Assembly: GCF_052119705.1 (NCBI RefSeq)
Contig: NZ_JBGQOP010000007.1
Coordinates: 79,431 to 143,430, forward strand
Direction of reading: 5' to 3'
Origin: Oceanimonas sp052119705
GTDB lineage: Bacteria; Pseudomonadota; Gammaproteobacteria; Enterobacterales; Aeromonadaceae
DNA: 64,000 nt
The translations under genes and the position numbers were made by a program. Under the pieces are notes generated by a model, which was given only the letters and a program-made list of their open reading frames with translations, made no database searches and was not told the origin of the DNA. The stretch's first letter is position 1. The number at the start of each line of letters is the position of its first letter. Shown here piece by piece: positions 16,586-24,618 of the stretch.

Positions 16586-17542
16586 ATGAACTTAAAGAAA
16601 CAACGGGTCTTATTAACCGGCGCTACTGGCTTTGTGGGTAATGCTTTGCAGCAACGCTTATTCGTTGATGAAGTTTATGATTTAACCATTGCTGTACGAC
16701 GGGCGTCAACAACGCCAAGCGCTGGTTCTGTAGTGCAAGTACCTGCCTTAGGGGTAGAGACGAATTGGAAGAGTGCTTTACAAGATGTAGATTTTGTAAT
16801 CCACGCTGCTGCTCGTGCACATGTCATAAAAGATAAAGCTGCAGAACCCGCGGCGGAATACCGCCAGGTAAACGTTGATGGCACGCTTAATCTTGCCCGA
16901 CAAGCAGCTGACGCAGGTGTAAAACGATTTGTATTTATTAGCTCTATTGGTGTTAACGGTAATATAAGTAGTAAGCCTTTTATGACTGATGACGAAGCTA
17001 ATCCAGCAGAAATGTATGCGCAATCCAAGTGGGAAGCCGAGCAAGGACTGTGGGAAATTCATAAAGAATCTGGGATGGAGTTAGTTATTATTCGTCCGCC
17101 TTTAGTATATGGCCCTAATGCTCCCGGTAATTTTGGCAGCTTAGTCAGTTGGATTAGTAAAGGTGTACCGCTACCTTTAGGTGCTATTCATAATCAGCGC
17201 TCTTTAGTGGCGCTAGATAATTTAGTAGATCTGATTATTACTTGTGTTGCTCACCCAGCTGCAGCTAATCAAGTGTTTTTAGCTGGCGATGGTGAGGATT
17301 TATCTACTACTGAATTATTACGTGGCGTAGCCAAAGCTATGGGTAAGCCAGCACGGCTTATTCCTGTACCTGCAAGCATGTTGCAGTTAGGCGCTAATTT
17401 GTTGGGTAAAAAAGCCATGGCGCAAAGGCTATTAGGCTCGTTACAGGTGGATATTAGTAAAACTCAACAGCTTTTAGGCTGGACGCCTCCATTAACGGTT
17501 GAGCAAGGGCTGAAACGCTGTTTTGAAACCAAAAAGGATTAA
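16586..17542 (+). CDS. NAD-dependent UDP-4-keto-sugar reductase/epimerase (WbpV/WreQ-like)
   Basis: An extended short-chain dehydrogenase of 318 residues: TGATGFVGNAL at 12-22, HAAARAHV (typical of the WbpV/WreQ subgroup), FISSIGVNG, and Y-x3-K as YAQSKWE. Followed four bases later by a PglC-like priming transferase and, further on, a WbpM-like 4,6-dehydratase. Together these form the known QuiNAc (or FucNAc) initiation module, in which this enzyme reduces the 4-keto group. Which epimer is made cannot be told from sequence. Confidence 0.82.
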   Translation: MNLKKQRVLLTGATGFVGNALQQRLFVDEVYDLTIAVRRASTTPSAGSVVQVPALGVETNWKSALQDVDFVIHAAARAHVIKDKAAEPAAEYRQVNVDGTLNLARQAADAGVKRFVFISSIGVNGNISSKPFMTDDEANPAEMYAQSKWEAEQGLWEIHKESGMELVIIRPPLVYGPNAPGNFGSLVSWISKGVPLPLGAIHNQRSLVALDNLVDLIITCVAHPAAANQVFLAGDGEDLSTTELLRGVAKAMGKPARLIPVPASMLQLGANLLGKKAMAQRLLGSLQVDISKTQQLLGWTPPLTVEQGLKRCFETKKD

Positions 17543-17545
17543 TGT

Positions 17546-18097
17546 GTGATCCGTTTATTTGATATTGTGTTTTCTTTGTTGGGTTTAGTGTTCGGCTTTC
17601 CGATATTGGTATTACTTACCATTATCGGGTTCTTTGACTCAGGCTCACCCATTTTTCGTCAAGTTCGAGTAGGACGTAATCAACAGCCTTTTACGTTGGT
17701 TAAGTTTCGTACTATGAAAGTGGACACCGCTTCTGTGGCTTCTCATTTAGCGAGTGCTTCATCTATTACCCCTTTTGGACATTTCTTGCGCCGCACTAAA
17801 TTAGATGAGCTGCCACAATTATGGAACGTACTCACTGGAGACATGAGCTTGGTCGGCCCTCGACCTGGATTGTTTAACCAAGCAGAGTTGACTGCCGAGC
17901 GCGCGCAGCGCGGTGTGTATAATGTACGCCCTGGTATTACTGGCCTTGCGCAAGTGAACGAGATTGATATGTCTACTCCACAACTGTTAGCAGAAACTGA
18001 TCAAAAGATGATCGCAAGCTTAACAGTAAGTGATTACTTCCGTTATATTTTGATGACGGTGGCAGGCAAAGGAGCTGGAGACCGGGTTAAAAAGTAG
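17546..18097 (+). CDS. Phosphoglycosyl transferase, PglC/WreU-like initiating enzyme
   Basis: Transfers a sugar-1-phosphate from a UDP-sugar to undecaprenyl phosphate, starting the O-unit. A small monotopic form of 183 residues: re-entrant hydrophobic helix at about 2-30, FRQVRVGRN, KFRTM, catalytic Asp87-Glu88 in LDELPQL, VGPRPGL at 103-109, and RPGITGLAQVN. It lacks the large N-terminal membrane domain of WbaP/WcaJ. GTG start with AAAGGA at good spacing. Paired with the WbpV-like reductase and WbpM-like dehydratase, it likely uses a diNAc-free 2-acetamido-6-deoxy sugar such as QuiNAc. Confidence 0.9.
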   Translation: MIRLFDIVFSLLGLVFGFPILVLLTIIGFFDSGSPIFRQVRVGRNQQPFTLVKFRTMKVDTASVASHLASASSITPFGHFLRRTKLDELPQLWNVLTGDMSLVGPRPGLFNQAELTAERAQRGVYNVRPGITGLAQVNEIDMSTPQLLAETDQKMIASLTVSDYFRYILMTVAGKGAGDRVKK

Positions 18098-18112
18098 CGC
18101 TGAGCTTCACTA

Positions 18113-18147
18113 GTGTTGAGTTGTAAGTGTTGAATGTTGAGTGAAAT
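18113..18147. repeat. Heptamer arm, GTGTTGA type (left of the four-helix-bundle gene)
   Basis: Five 7-bp units starting 16 bases after the priming transferase stop: GTGTTGA, GTTGTAA, GTGTTGA, ATGTTGA, GTGAAAT. The inverse arm is at 18572-18606. Confidence 0.85.
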
Positions 18148-18182
18148 GAAAAATATTCCACAGCATTTATCATCAGAGGGGA

Positions 18183-18568
18183 GTGGTAGTGGCGCAAGGT
18201 AATAATGTACTTAACAAATCATTCGAGTTTTCTATAGGAATAGTTAAACTGTATCAGCATTTGTCAAAAGAGCACCGAGAGTATGTGCTTTCTAAGCAGC
18301 TGTTGCGCTCTGGTACCTCTATTGGCGCGAATATCAATGAGGCTCAAGCCGGTCAGTCTAAAGCTGACTTTGTGGCAAAATGAGTATCGCCAGTAAAGAA
18401 GCGAGAGAAACAAAATACTGGTTAGAGCTGCTCTGTGCGACCGACTACTTAGATAAAACGCAACCGCATGTTTTAAGCTTACTTGAGCAAAGCGAAGAGC
18501 TAATAAAGATACTCACCATCCTAGTAAAAAATACCCAGCAAAATTTAAAAAAGAACGCCAAGAAATGA
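18183..18568 (+). pseudogene. Four-helix-bundle protein (S23/Avd-like, TIGR02436 type), frameshifted
   Basis: Two overlapping frames, 18183-18383 and 18380-18568, together make one family member of about 125 residues: SFEFSIGIVKLYQHLS, YVLSKQLLRSGTSIGANINEAQ, then ADFVAK in the first frame and MSIASKEARETKYWLELL in the second. The break is in the run AAAA before TGAGT; one more A would restore FVAK-MSIA. So this is a one-base loss (real or a sequencing slip) or, less likely, a programmed frameshift. Proteins of this family occur as intervening sequences in 23S rRNA and resemble the Avd accessory protein of diversity-generating retroelements; no reverse transcriptase is seen here. Flanked by inverted heptamer arms. 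Confidence 0.8.
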
Positions 18569-18571
18569 ATC

Positions 18572-18606
18572 CACTCAACACTAAAAACTCAATACTTAAC
18601 ACTGTC
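18572..18606. repeat. Heptamer arm, CACTCAA type (right of the four-helix-bundle gene)
   Basis: Five units (CACTCAA, CACTAAA, AACTCAA, TACTTAA, CACTGTC), the inverse of the arm at 18113-18147. They start just after the four-helix-bundle stop codon. Further CACTCAA-like bases run to about 18620, close to the start of the next gene. Confidence 0.85.
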
Positions 18607-18638
18607 GATTCACTCAATACTAACGAGGTTCGAGTTAT

Positions 18639-20564
18639 ATGATCGACGCCATTAGCTGGCTTTTTAAACAGCCCCGCTCGGTTAAGCGCCTTATTAGTGT
18701 GGCGCTGGATGTGCTTTTTATAACGCTAGCCTTTTGGGGGGCGTTAGTACTGCGCTTAGATACCTCTTCAATTCTCTACTCTACATCTCATTGGCTGCTG
18801 TTATTGGCGGTATTGCCGGCTACTTTAATTTATTTTATCCGCTTTGGCTTATATCGCGCTGTGCTGCGTTATATGGGTTATCACGCCACTGTGGTTATGG
18901 TGGGCGGGGTGGCAGTATCGGCTATTGCTATGGTGCTAGCGGCTTATTATTTTGAGGTGCGGATTCCTCGTACCGTGCCGGTGATTTATGGGGCTATAGC
19001 TTTGTTGCTGTGTGGCGGGGCGCGCACTTTAGCGCGCGCGCTCTATAATCAAAGCACTAAAAAATATAAAGCACCGGTGATCATTTATGGTGCAGGCGCG
19101 TCTGGCCGCCAATTAAATACCTCTTTGTTGCATGGCAGTGAGTATCGTGCAGTTGCTTTTGTCGATGATAACCCGTTGCTGCAAAAAGCACTGTTGCAAG
19201 GCTTGATGGTGCACAGCGCTGAGGATTTGCCGCAATTAATAAAGCGGTATGACGCTAAAATATTGCTGTTAGCTATCCCCAGCTGCAGCCGCCAAGAGCG
19301 GCGAGACATAGTAGATAAGCTGGCGGTGCTGCCCATAGATATTTTAACCATTCCGGGCATGGCAGATTTAGTGAGTGGCAAGGCTAAAGTCAGTGAACTG
19401 CAAGAAGTGACCATAGAAGACTTACTGGGCCGTGATCCGGTGGCGCCTTTTGCTGAGCTTATTAGCGCCAATATTAAAGATAAAGTGGTGATGGTGACCG
19501 GCGCCGGCGGTTCTATTGGCTCCGAGCTGTGTCGGCAAATCGTGCAGCAGCAGCCGATTAGCTTAGTGCTATTTGAAACCTCTGAATTTGCTTTGTATCA
19601 GATCGATCAAGAGCTTACTAATTTATGCCAGGCCGAGGGCTATCAGGTGCGCATAGTGCCGATTATGGCCTCGGTGCAGCGGCAAAATCGGCTAGAGGCG
19701 GTGATGAGTGCCTTTGGCGTGCACACTGTGTATCACGCGGCGGCGTGTAAGCATGTGCCTTTAGTGGAATACAACGTAGTGGAAGGGGTGCGTAATAATG
19801 TGTTTGGCACCTGGCGCGCAGCTGAGGCTGCCATTAATTGTGGTGTAGAAACATTTGTGCTTATTTCTACCGACAAAGCGGTGCGGCCCACTAATGTTAT
19901 GGGCACTAGTAAACGCTTGGCTGAATTAGTGCTGCAAGGCTTGGCCTTGCGACAAAGTGAGACGCGCTTTTGCATGGTACGCTTTGGCAACGTGTTGGGT
20001 TCATCTGGTTCTGTGGTACCCTTATTTAAGAAACAAATACGCGCCGGTGGCCCTATTACGCTTACCCATGAAGAGATCACGCGTTATTTTATGACCATTC
20101 CCGAAGCGGCGCAGTTAGTGATTCAAGCCGGTGCTATGGGCAAAGGCGGCGATGTGTTTGTGTTAGATATGGGTGAGCCGGTGCGCATTATTGATTTAGC
20201 GCGCAAGATGATCCGACTAATGGGCTATGAAGAAAAAACCATAAACAACCCAGATGGCGAAATTGAAATTAACGTTACCGGTTTACGCCCAGGCGAAAAA
20301 TTGTATGAAGAGTTGCTAATAGGGGGAAACGAGGCGGAAACTCAACACCCGCGCATTCGTACTGCTAACGAAGTGCACTTACCGTGGGATGAAATGCTCA
20401 GTTTGTTAGATGAGCTAGATACTGCTTGTGAGGTATATGACCAAACAAAAATCCGGGAACTACTACTGAGTGCGCCGGCTGCGTTTAGCCCGCAAAGTGG
20501 CATATGTGACTTGGTTTGGAACGAAGGCCAAAAGAAGCGCCCAGCACTAAGTGTAGAAAATTAG
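18639..20564 (+). CDS. UDP-GlcNAc 4,6-dehydratase, WbpM/PglF/CapD-type membrane form
   Basis: Produces UDP-2-acetamido-2,6-dideoxy-4-keto-hexose, the precursor of QuiNAc/FucNAc-type sugars. 641 residues in the long form: four N-terminal membrane helices (about 15-145), a first Rossmann-like domain with IYGAGASGRQL, and the catalytic SDR domain with VTGAGGSIGSELCRQI near residue 285 and STDKAVRPTNVMGTSKR near 410-425, which in this subfamily replaces the usual Tyr of the YxxxK motif with Met. Last gene of the O-antigen block; likely works with the reductase at 16586 and the priming transferase at 17546. Confidence 0.92.
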   Translation: MIDAISWLFKQPRSVKRLISVALDVLFITLAFWGALVLRLDTSSILYSTSHWLLLLAVLPATLIYFIRFGLYRAVLRYMGYHATVVMVGGVAVSAIAMVLAAYYFEVRIPRTVPVIYGAIALLLCGGARTLARALYNQSTKKYKAPVIIYGAGASGRQLNTSLLHGSEYRAVAFVDDNPLLQKALLQGLMVHSAEDLPQLIKRYDAKILLLAIPSCSRQERRDIVDKLAVLPIDILTIPGMADLVSGKAKVSELQEVTIEDLLGRDPVAPFAELISANIKDKVVMVTGAGGSIGSELCRQIVQQQPISLVLFETSEFALYQIDQELTNLCQAEGYQVRIVPIMASVQRQNRLEAVMSAFGVHTVYHAAACKHVPLVEYNVVEGVRNNVFGTWRAAEAAINCGVETFVLISTDKAVRPTNVMGTSKRLAELVLQGLALRQSETRFCMVRFGNVLGSSGSVVPLFKKQIRAGGPITLTHEEITRYFMTIPEAAQLVIQAGAMGKGGDVFVLDMGEPVRIIDLARKMIRLMGYEEKTINNPDGEIEINVTGLRPGEKLYEELLIGGNEAETQHPRIRTANEVHLPWDEMLSLLDELDTACEVYDQTKIRELLLSAPAAFSPQSGICDLVWNEGQKKRPALSVEN

Positions 20565-20698
20565 CGCGGCTTAGTTTTTTATGTGCTTAAATTCTGGTGG
20601 GGATTTACTGTGTATTTCGCGCTGTTTTTTAAGCTTTTAAATCATTCTTGGAGCGGGGTGCTGGGCGCTATTTCTTTAGATAAAAAAGAGTATTGCGG

Positions 20699-22354
20699 AT
20701 GAATTTGTTAGATCAACCGGCGTTTGTAGCGTTGCAGAGGATGAAGGCGCAGGAATTAGCCTTGAGTCTGAGTCAACGCTTTGCGCTCGAGCCACGGCGT
20801 TTTACTGAATTTTGCTTGCCGTTTGGTGAGCATATGCAAGTGGACTTTTCCCGTCAGCTGTGGTCGAGTGATGTTAAAGCGCAGCTATGTAAGTTGGCGC
20901 GAGATATGGACTTAAACTCGCCTATTCAAGCACTATTCGGCGATAACTTGTTAAACCATACCGAAGAACGGGCGGTATTGCATACCGTATTACGAACACC
21001 AGCAGACATAACGGTTCTGCTAAAAGGTACCAATGTGGTGCCTTTTGTACATCATGAACTGGCACGTATTAAGGTGTTTTGCCAACAGGTGCACAGTGGT
21101 GAATGGCGGGGTTTTAACGGACAGACGATTACCGATGTGGTTAATATTGGCATTGGTGGCTCAGATTTGGGCCCTGCCATGGTCACTGAAGCTTTGGCCT
21201 GTTATCAAGACAAAGGCATTCGTGCGCATTTCGTGTCTAACATGGATGGTGCTCAGCTAGCTCAGGTATTACAACAAGTGGATGCGGCGCGCACCTTGTT
21301 TATTGTGTCTTCTAAAAGCTTTACCACAGATGAGACCATGACCAATGCGCGCGCGGCGCGTGAGTGGTTTTTGGCTGCTTGCGGTAATGCTGTGGATGTT
21401 AAAAAGCACTTTGTGGCTGTATCTACTAATACCAAAGCTGTTCAAGCGTTTGGTATTAGTAGCGATCATATGTTTGAGTTTTGGGATTGGGTGGGTGGGC
21501 GTTTTTCGCTGTGGTCAGCCATTGGTTTGCCGATAGCGCTCACGCTGGGCTTTGAGAGTTTTGAAGAGCTGTTGGCCGGTGCTCATGCGATGGATCTGCA
21601 TTTTCAGGATACGCCTTTTGAGAAAAATGTGCCGGTATTAATGGCGCTGCTCAGTATTTGGAATATCAATGTATTGGGGTTGCGTAGTGAGGGGGTGTTC
21701 CCGTATTGCCAAGCCTTAAAGCGTTTTCCGGCATATTTGCAGCAGCTAAACATGGAATCAAATGGTAAACGTGTTAACAACCAAGGCGAGAAGATTAGCC
21801 ATAATACGGGGCCAATCGTGTGGGGCGAAGTGGGCACTAATGGCCAGCATGCGTTTTTTCAGTTATTGCACCAAGGTAGCCAAGTAGTACCCGCGGACTT
21901 TATTGGTTTTGCTTGTTCTAGTTATAATTATCCGGAGCACCAGCGTAAGTTGCTTGGTAACATGCTGGCTCAAGCGGAAGCCATGGCTTTTGGAAAAAAC
22001 TATAACCAAGTGGCGAAAGAGCTAACCTGTGAGGGTTTAAGTACCGAGGAAGTAGCTAAGCTTGCGCCTTATAAGGTGATGCCGGGCAATAGGCCTAGTA
22101 CGACAGTTTTGTGTGATGAGTTAACGCCTTATAACTTAGGTGCATTGATTGCTATGTATGAACACAAAACTTTCGTGCAGGGAATAATATGGGACATTAA
22201 TAGCTTCGATCAATGGGGCGTTGAGTTAGGTAAAAAGCTGGCGGCAAGATTGATAGATGATCTAGCTGATAAAGCAGAGACGACGGATCATGATAGTGCA
22301 ACCAACGGCTTGGTCGCACAGATTAAAAAATGGAATCTAGCGTTTAAAGACTAA
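20699..22354 (+). CDS. pgi: Glucose-6-phosphate isomerase
   Basis: Interconverts glucose-6-P and fructose-6-P, linking glycolysis to the sugar nucleotide pools of the preceding locus. 551 residues, normal for the family. Seen: IGIGGSDLGPAMVTEAL, SKSFTTDETMTNA (phosphate binding), the PGI signature DWVGGRFSLWSAIGLPIAL, NMESNGKRV, and C-terminal FDQWGVELGKKLA. ATG 20699 is preferred, with AAGAG eight bases upstream; a TTG two codons earlier is possible. Having pgi at the end of an O-antigen locus is a common arrangement. Confidence 0.96.
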   Translation: MNLLDQPAFVALQRMKAQELALSLSQRFALEPRRFTEFCLPFGEHMQVDFSRQLWSSDVKAQLCKLARDMDLNSPIQALFGDNLLNHTEERAVLHTVLRTPADITVLLKGTNVVPFVHHELARIKVFCQQVHSGEWRGFNGQTITDVVNIGIGGSDLGPAMVTEALACYQDKGIRAHFVSNMDGAQLAQVLQQVDAARTLFIVSSKSFTTDETMTNARAAREWFLAACGNAVDVKKHFVAVSTNTKAVQAFGISSDHMFEFWDWVGGRFSLWSAIGLPIALTLGFESFEELLAGAHAMDLHFQDTPFEKNVPVLMALLSIWNINVLGLRSEGVFPYCQALKRFPAYLQQLNMESNGKRVNNQGEKISHNTGPIVWGEVGTNGQHAFFQLLHQGSQVVPADFIGFACSSYNYPEHQRKLLGNMLAQAEAMAFGKNYNQVAKELTCEGLSTEEVAKLAPYKVMPGNRPSTTVLCDELTPYNLGALIAMYEHKTFVQGIIWDINSFDQWGVELGKKLAARLIDDLADKAETTDHDSATNGLVAQIKKWNLAFKD

Positions 22355-22360
22355 AAATTT

Positions 22361-22487
22361 TTTGCCACGGAATACGCGAAGGCACGAGAGAATACAGGAA
22401 ATACCAAGATAAAATATTTTGTATTGGTAAGGTCTTGTAATCAACCCTTTGAGTTTGTTGCTTTTCGTCCGTGTATTCAGTGGCAAA
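22361..22487. repeat. PAL palindromic element, copy D
   Basis: Lies between the convergent pgi and waaL-like genes. Left arm TTTGCCACGGAATACGCGAA, right arm ending GTGTATTCAGTGGCAAAG, with core TATTGGTAAGG in the middle. It may also act as a two-way transcription stop. Confidence 0.8.
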
Positions 22488-22494
22488 GTAGGGT

Positions 22495-23745
22495 TTAACT
22501 TTCGGCTTCTAGCTTATCACTCTCGGCTTTTAGTAGTATTAGACCCATTACCATGCTGTAGAGATAAATAATGTGGGTGTGGTGGAATGGTACATCGGTT
22601 AGGCCGGAGATAAGTACTATGATGGCACAACCTAGAGTCCAATTTCTTAAGTTGTAATGCTGCTGTTTGTGCAGCAACCAAGTCGGTAGCAGCATCCAAG
22701 CTAGCAGTATGAATAAACCAAGCGAGCCGGTGCGTACTAAGGTATCAATATATTGATTGTGAAAGTGTGCATCGGCTAATGGTGCGGCTGTTCGAGAAAT
22801 AAGACCTGCGATTTTGTCTTGCTCTATTTTTTGTAGGTAACCAGGAGTACCGGTACCGAGTAGTGGCGATTGTTTAATATAGCTCCAACCGCGTTGCCAT
22901 AGCTGTAAGCGAATGCCGATCGAGGTATCCATATTCCCGCTGGCCATGTTGGCAAATTCAGTGCTGGTTTGTTGGTAACGGGTAGTGAGTTTTTCACCCG
23001 CAACAAAAGCACCGGCCCCAATGAATAAACAGCAAGCTAGGGTAGTAGTGAATATTTTTTTTGCTCCCATTTTTCGAGCTAAAGGCCAAGCTAATAGAAA
23101 GAAGGTAAGCAATACGGCCAACCAAACCCCGCGAGTACCACTGAATATGATCGCCCCTATAGCGCCTATAGCACCTAAACTATAAAGGCCGTTAATCCAT
23201 TTTTTTGCATTCATCGTGAATAAGAAATACACATAGCTTATGAGTAATATTGCAGCAAAAGTAGCGTAAGGAATGGGGTTGAGGGCTAGAAAACCTGCGC
23301 GTCCTAAATTAAGAACCATTACTTCGTAAATAGATTCTACCCCTATCACTATGCCCGCCAGTGCCATGACTAACGAGAGTTGATGTAATGTTATTTTATG
23401 CCAAGGCAGCAGTGTTAGATAAAGCTGTACTATTAATAGGGTGCGAGCAAAGCTGAAATCTTCACCGCCTAACAGGTGGTTTAAAGTTAGTAATACGAAG
23501 ATTATAAGATTGGCTATGCTAAATGCTTTAAAGGCTTGATTGTTTAAATTTGTGCGCCATTCTCCTTTAAAACGGATTAAGCAATAGACGGCAACAAGCG
23601 GGATCAGCCTGCTGAGAGCTGATTTGCCGCCGGGAACGCTAAATACACCCACCATTAGCCATATAAAGGGGCTTAACAAAAATAACTGCTCAATGTAAAT
23701 GCCCATTTTATATCTTAAGTTACTACAGGCCATTGTCTGTGACAT
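22495..23745 (-). CDS. waaL: O-antigen ligase / polymerase family membrane protein (WaaL-like)
   Basis: A polytopic inner-membrane protein of 416 residues with about ten to twelve hydrophobic segments and the Wzy_C-type large periplasmic loop: GTRGVWLAVLL followed by GWSYIKQSPLLGTGTPGYL and HFHNQYIDTLVRTG. The HxxxxD-type ending HNQYID is typical of O-antigen ligases, which transfer the finished chain to lipid A-core. The start overlaps the GT25 stop (TAATG). The last eleven residues (KAESDKLEAES) are encoded by a heptamer array (22504-22531). Wzy cannot be excluded, but a better wzy candidate lies at 13243. Confidence 0.8.
   Translation of the reverse strand: MSQTMACSNLRYKMGIYIEQLFLLSPFIWLMVGVFSVPGGKSALSRLIPLVAVYCLIRFKGEWRTNLNNQAFKAFSIANLIIFVLLTLNHLLGGEDFSFARTLLIVQLYLTLLPWHKITLHQLSLVMALAGIVIGVESIYEVMVLNLGRAGFLALNPIPYATFAAILLISYVYFLFTMNAKKWINGLYSLGAIGAIGAIIFSGTRGVWLAVLLTFFLLAWPLARKMGAKKIFTTTLACCLFIGAGAFVAGEKLTTRYQQTSTEFANMASGNMDTSIGIRLQLWQRGWSYIKQSPLLGTGTPGYLQKIEQDKIAGLISRTAAPLADAHFHNQYIDTLVRTGSLGLFILLAWMLLPTWLLHKQQHYNLRNWTLGCAIIVLISGLTDVPFHHTHIIYLYSMVMGLILLKAESDKLEAES
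22504..22531. repeat. Heptamer array in the 3' end of the ligase gene
   Basis: Units GGCTTCT, AGCTTAT, CACTCTC and GGCTTTT on the plus strand, the same family as the AGCTTCT arms elsewhere. It encodes a charged heptad-like tail of the ligase, showing the array has extended or replaced the original C-terminus. Confidence 0.75.
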
Positions 23746-24491
23746 TAGTTAACCTTAAGAGATTTTTTAAATTTTCTATTATGTAAAAAATGCCTTAGTT
23801 GGCAATAAGCGGTGTAAAGTTCACGACTAGGCTTGCGGTGGAGGGGTGTTTTATAACCGTCTTGTATCTGAATTGTTGTTTCAAACTCAGCTACGTCTTC
23901 TATGAGGTTTGGGGTGAGGTAATATGACTCAACACCATGAATAAAGCTTTTTCCAATATAGTTATCAACCGGTATGCTCCAGCGCTGAGAGCCATTTAAT
24001 AACTTTTGAGCCGCCCATGGGGCGATAGCGTAACAACGCGCTCCCCAAAAGTTACTATTAATATGCTCAATGCAATAATCTTGCTGTTGTTCCATAGTGA
24101 TGGTGTCACTATTTCCTATTGGTTCTAAACGTATAAAACCATACTGTTGAATTTTTTTCTCTACTAAGGCTAAAGCTTCGGCTGCATTAGCGGAAATTCC
24201 CGCATCATCTTCTACTACTATTACTGGCTGGTTTAGGTCCACGCATTTTTGCCACAAAGAATAGTGGCTGCCATAGCAGCCCATTTCGCCTTTGCTGGGC
24301 ATTTTACCGCTAGTGAGCCATAAGCGCTTTTTGTAGTTATAACGCTTAAATAGGGGATTACTTTGATCGTTACCGTCTATGGCATCAAAAAATGAGAAGT
24401 TGATACCTTGTTTATTAAGCTGTGCAGCGATGTAATCCCTGCGCTCTGGGCTTCTTTTAAGGCTTATAACAAAAACGGCTGTAGACGGCAT
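23745..24491 (-). CDS. Glycosyltransferase family 25 (LPS core-type)
   Basis: 248 residues. Seen: VFVISLKRSPERRDYI at the N-terminus, FDAIDG, the GT25 hallmark GEMGCYGSHYSLWQKCV near 78-94, and the acidic VVEDDA motif. GT25 enzymes of this size usually add galactose or glucose to LPS core or lipooligosaccharide. It forms a two-gene minus-strand operon with the ligase, which supports a role at the core end of LPS. Exact donor unknown. Confidence 0.87.
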   Translation of the reverse strand: MPSTAVFVISLKRSPERRDYIAAQLNKQGINFSFFDAIDGNDQSNPLFKRYNYKKRLWLTSGKMPSKGEMGCYGSHYSLWQKCVDLNQPVIVVEDDAGISANAAEALALVEKKIQQYGFIRLEPIGNSDTITMEQQQDYCIEHINSNFWGARCYAIAPWAAQKLLNGSQRWSIPVDNYIGKSFIHGVESYYLTPNLIEDVAEFETTIQIQDGYKTPLHRKPSRELYTAYCQLRHFLHNRKFKKSLKVN

Positions 24492-24564
24492 TAGAGATAC
24501 TCAGTAACCAAAAATTGCGCATGAGCTTAGCAAAAAAAGTAAGGCGCTAGAAGCAGAGCATGAA

Positions 24565-24618
24565 AAAGTAAGGCAATCAGCCTGCAGAACTAGTTCTGTA
24601 TGCTGATTGCCTTTAGTT
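24565..24618 (-). terminator. Rho-independent terminator downstream of map
   Basis: A perfect 12-bp stem (AAGGCAATCAGC at 24570-24581, complement at 24602-24613) with an extra palindrome CAGAACTAGTTCTG in its loop. Read leftwards, it is followed by CTTACTTTTTC. It starts right after the map stop codon and could also act on the plus strand. Confidence 0.85.
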
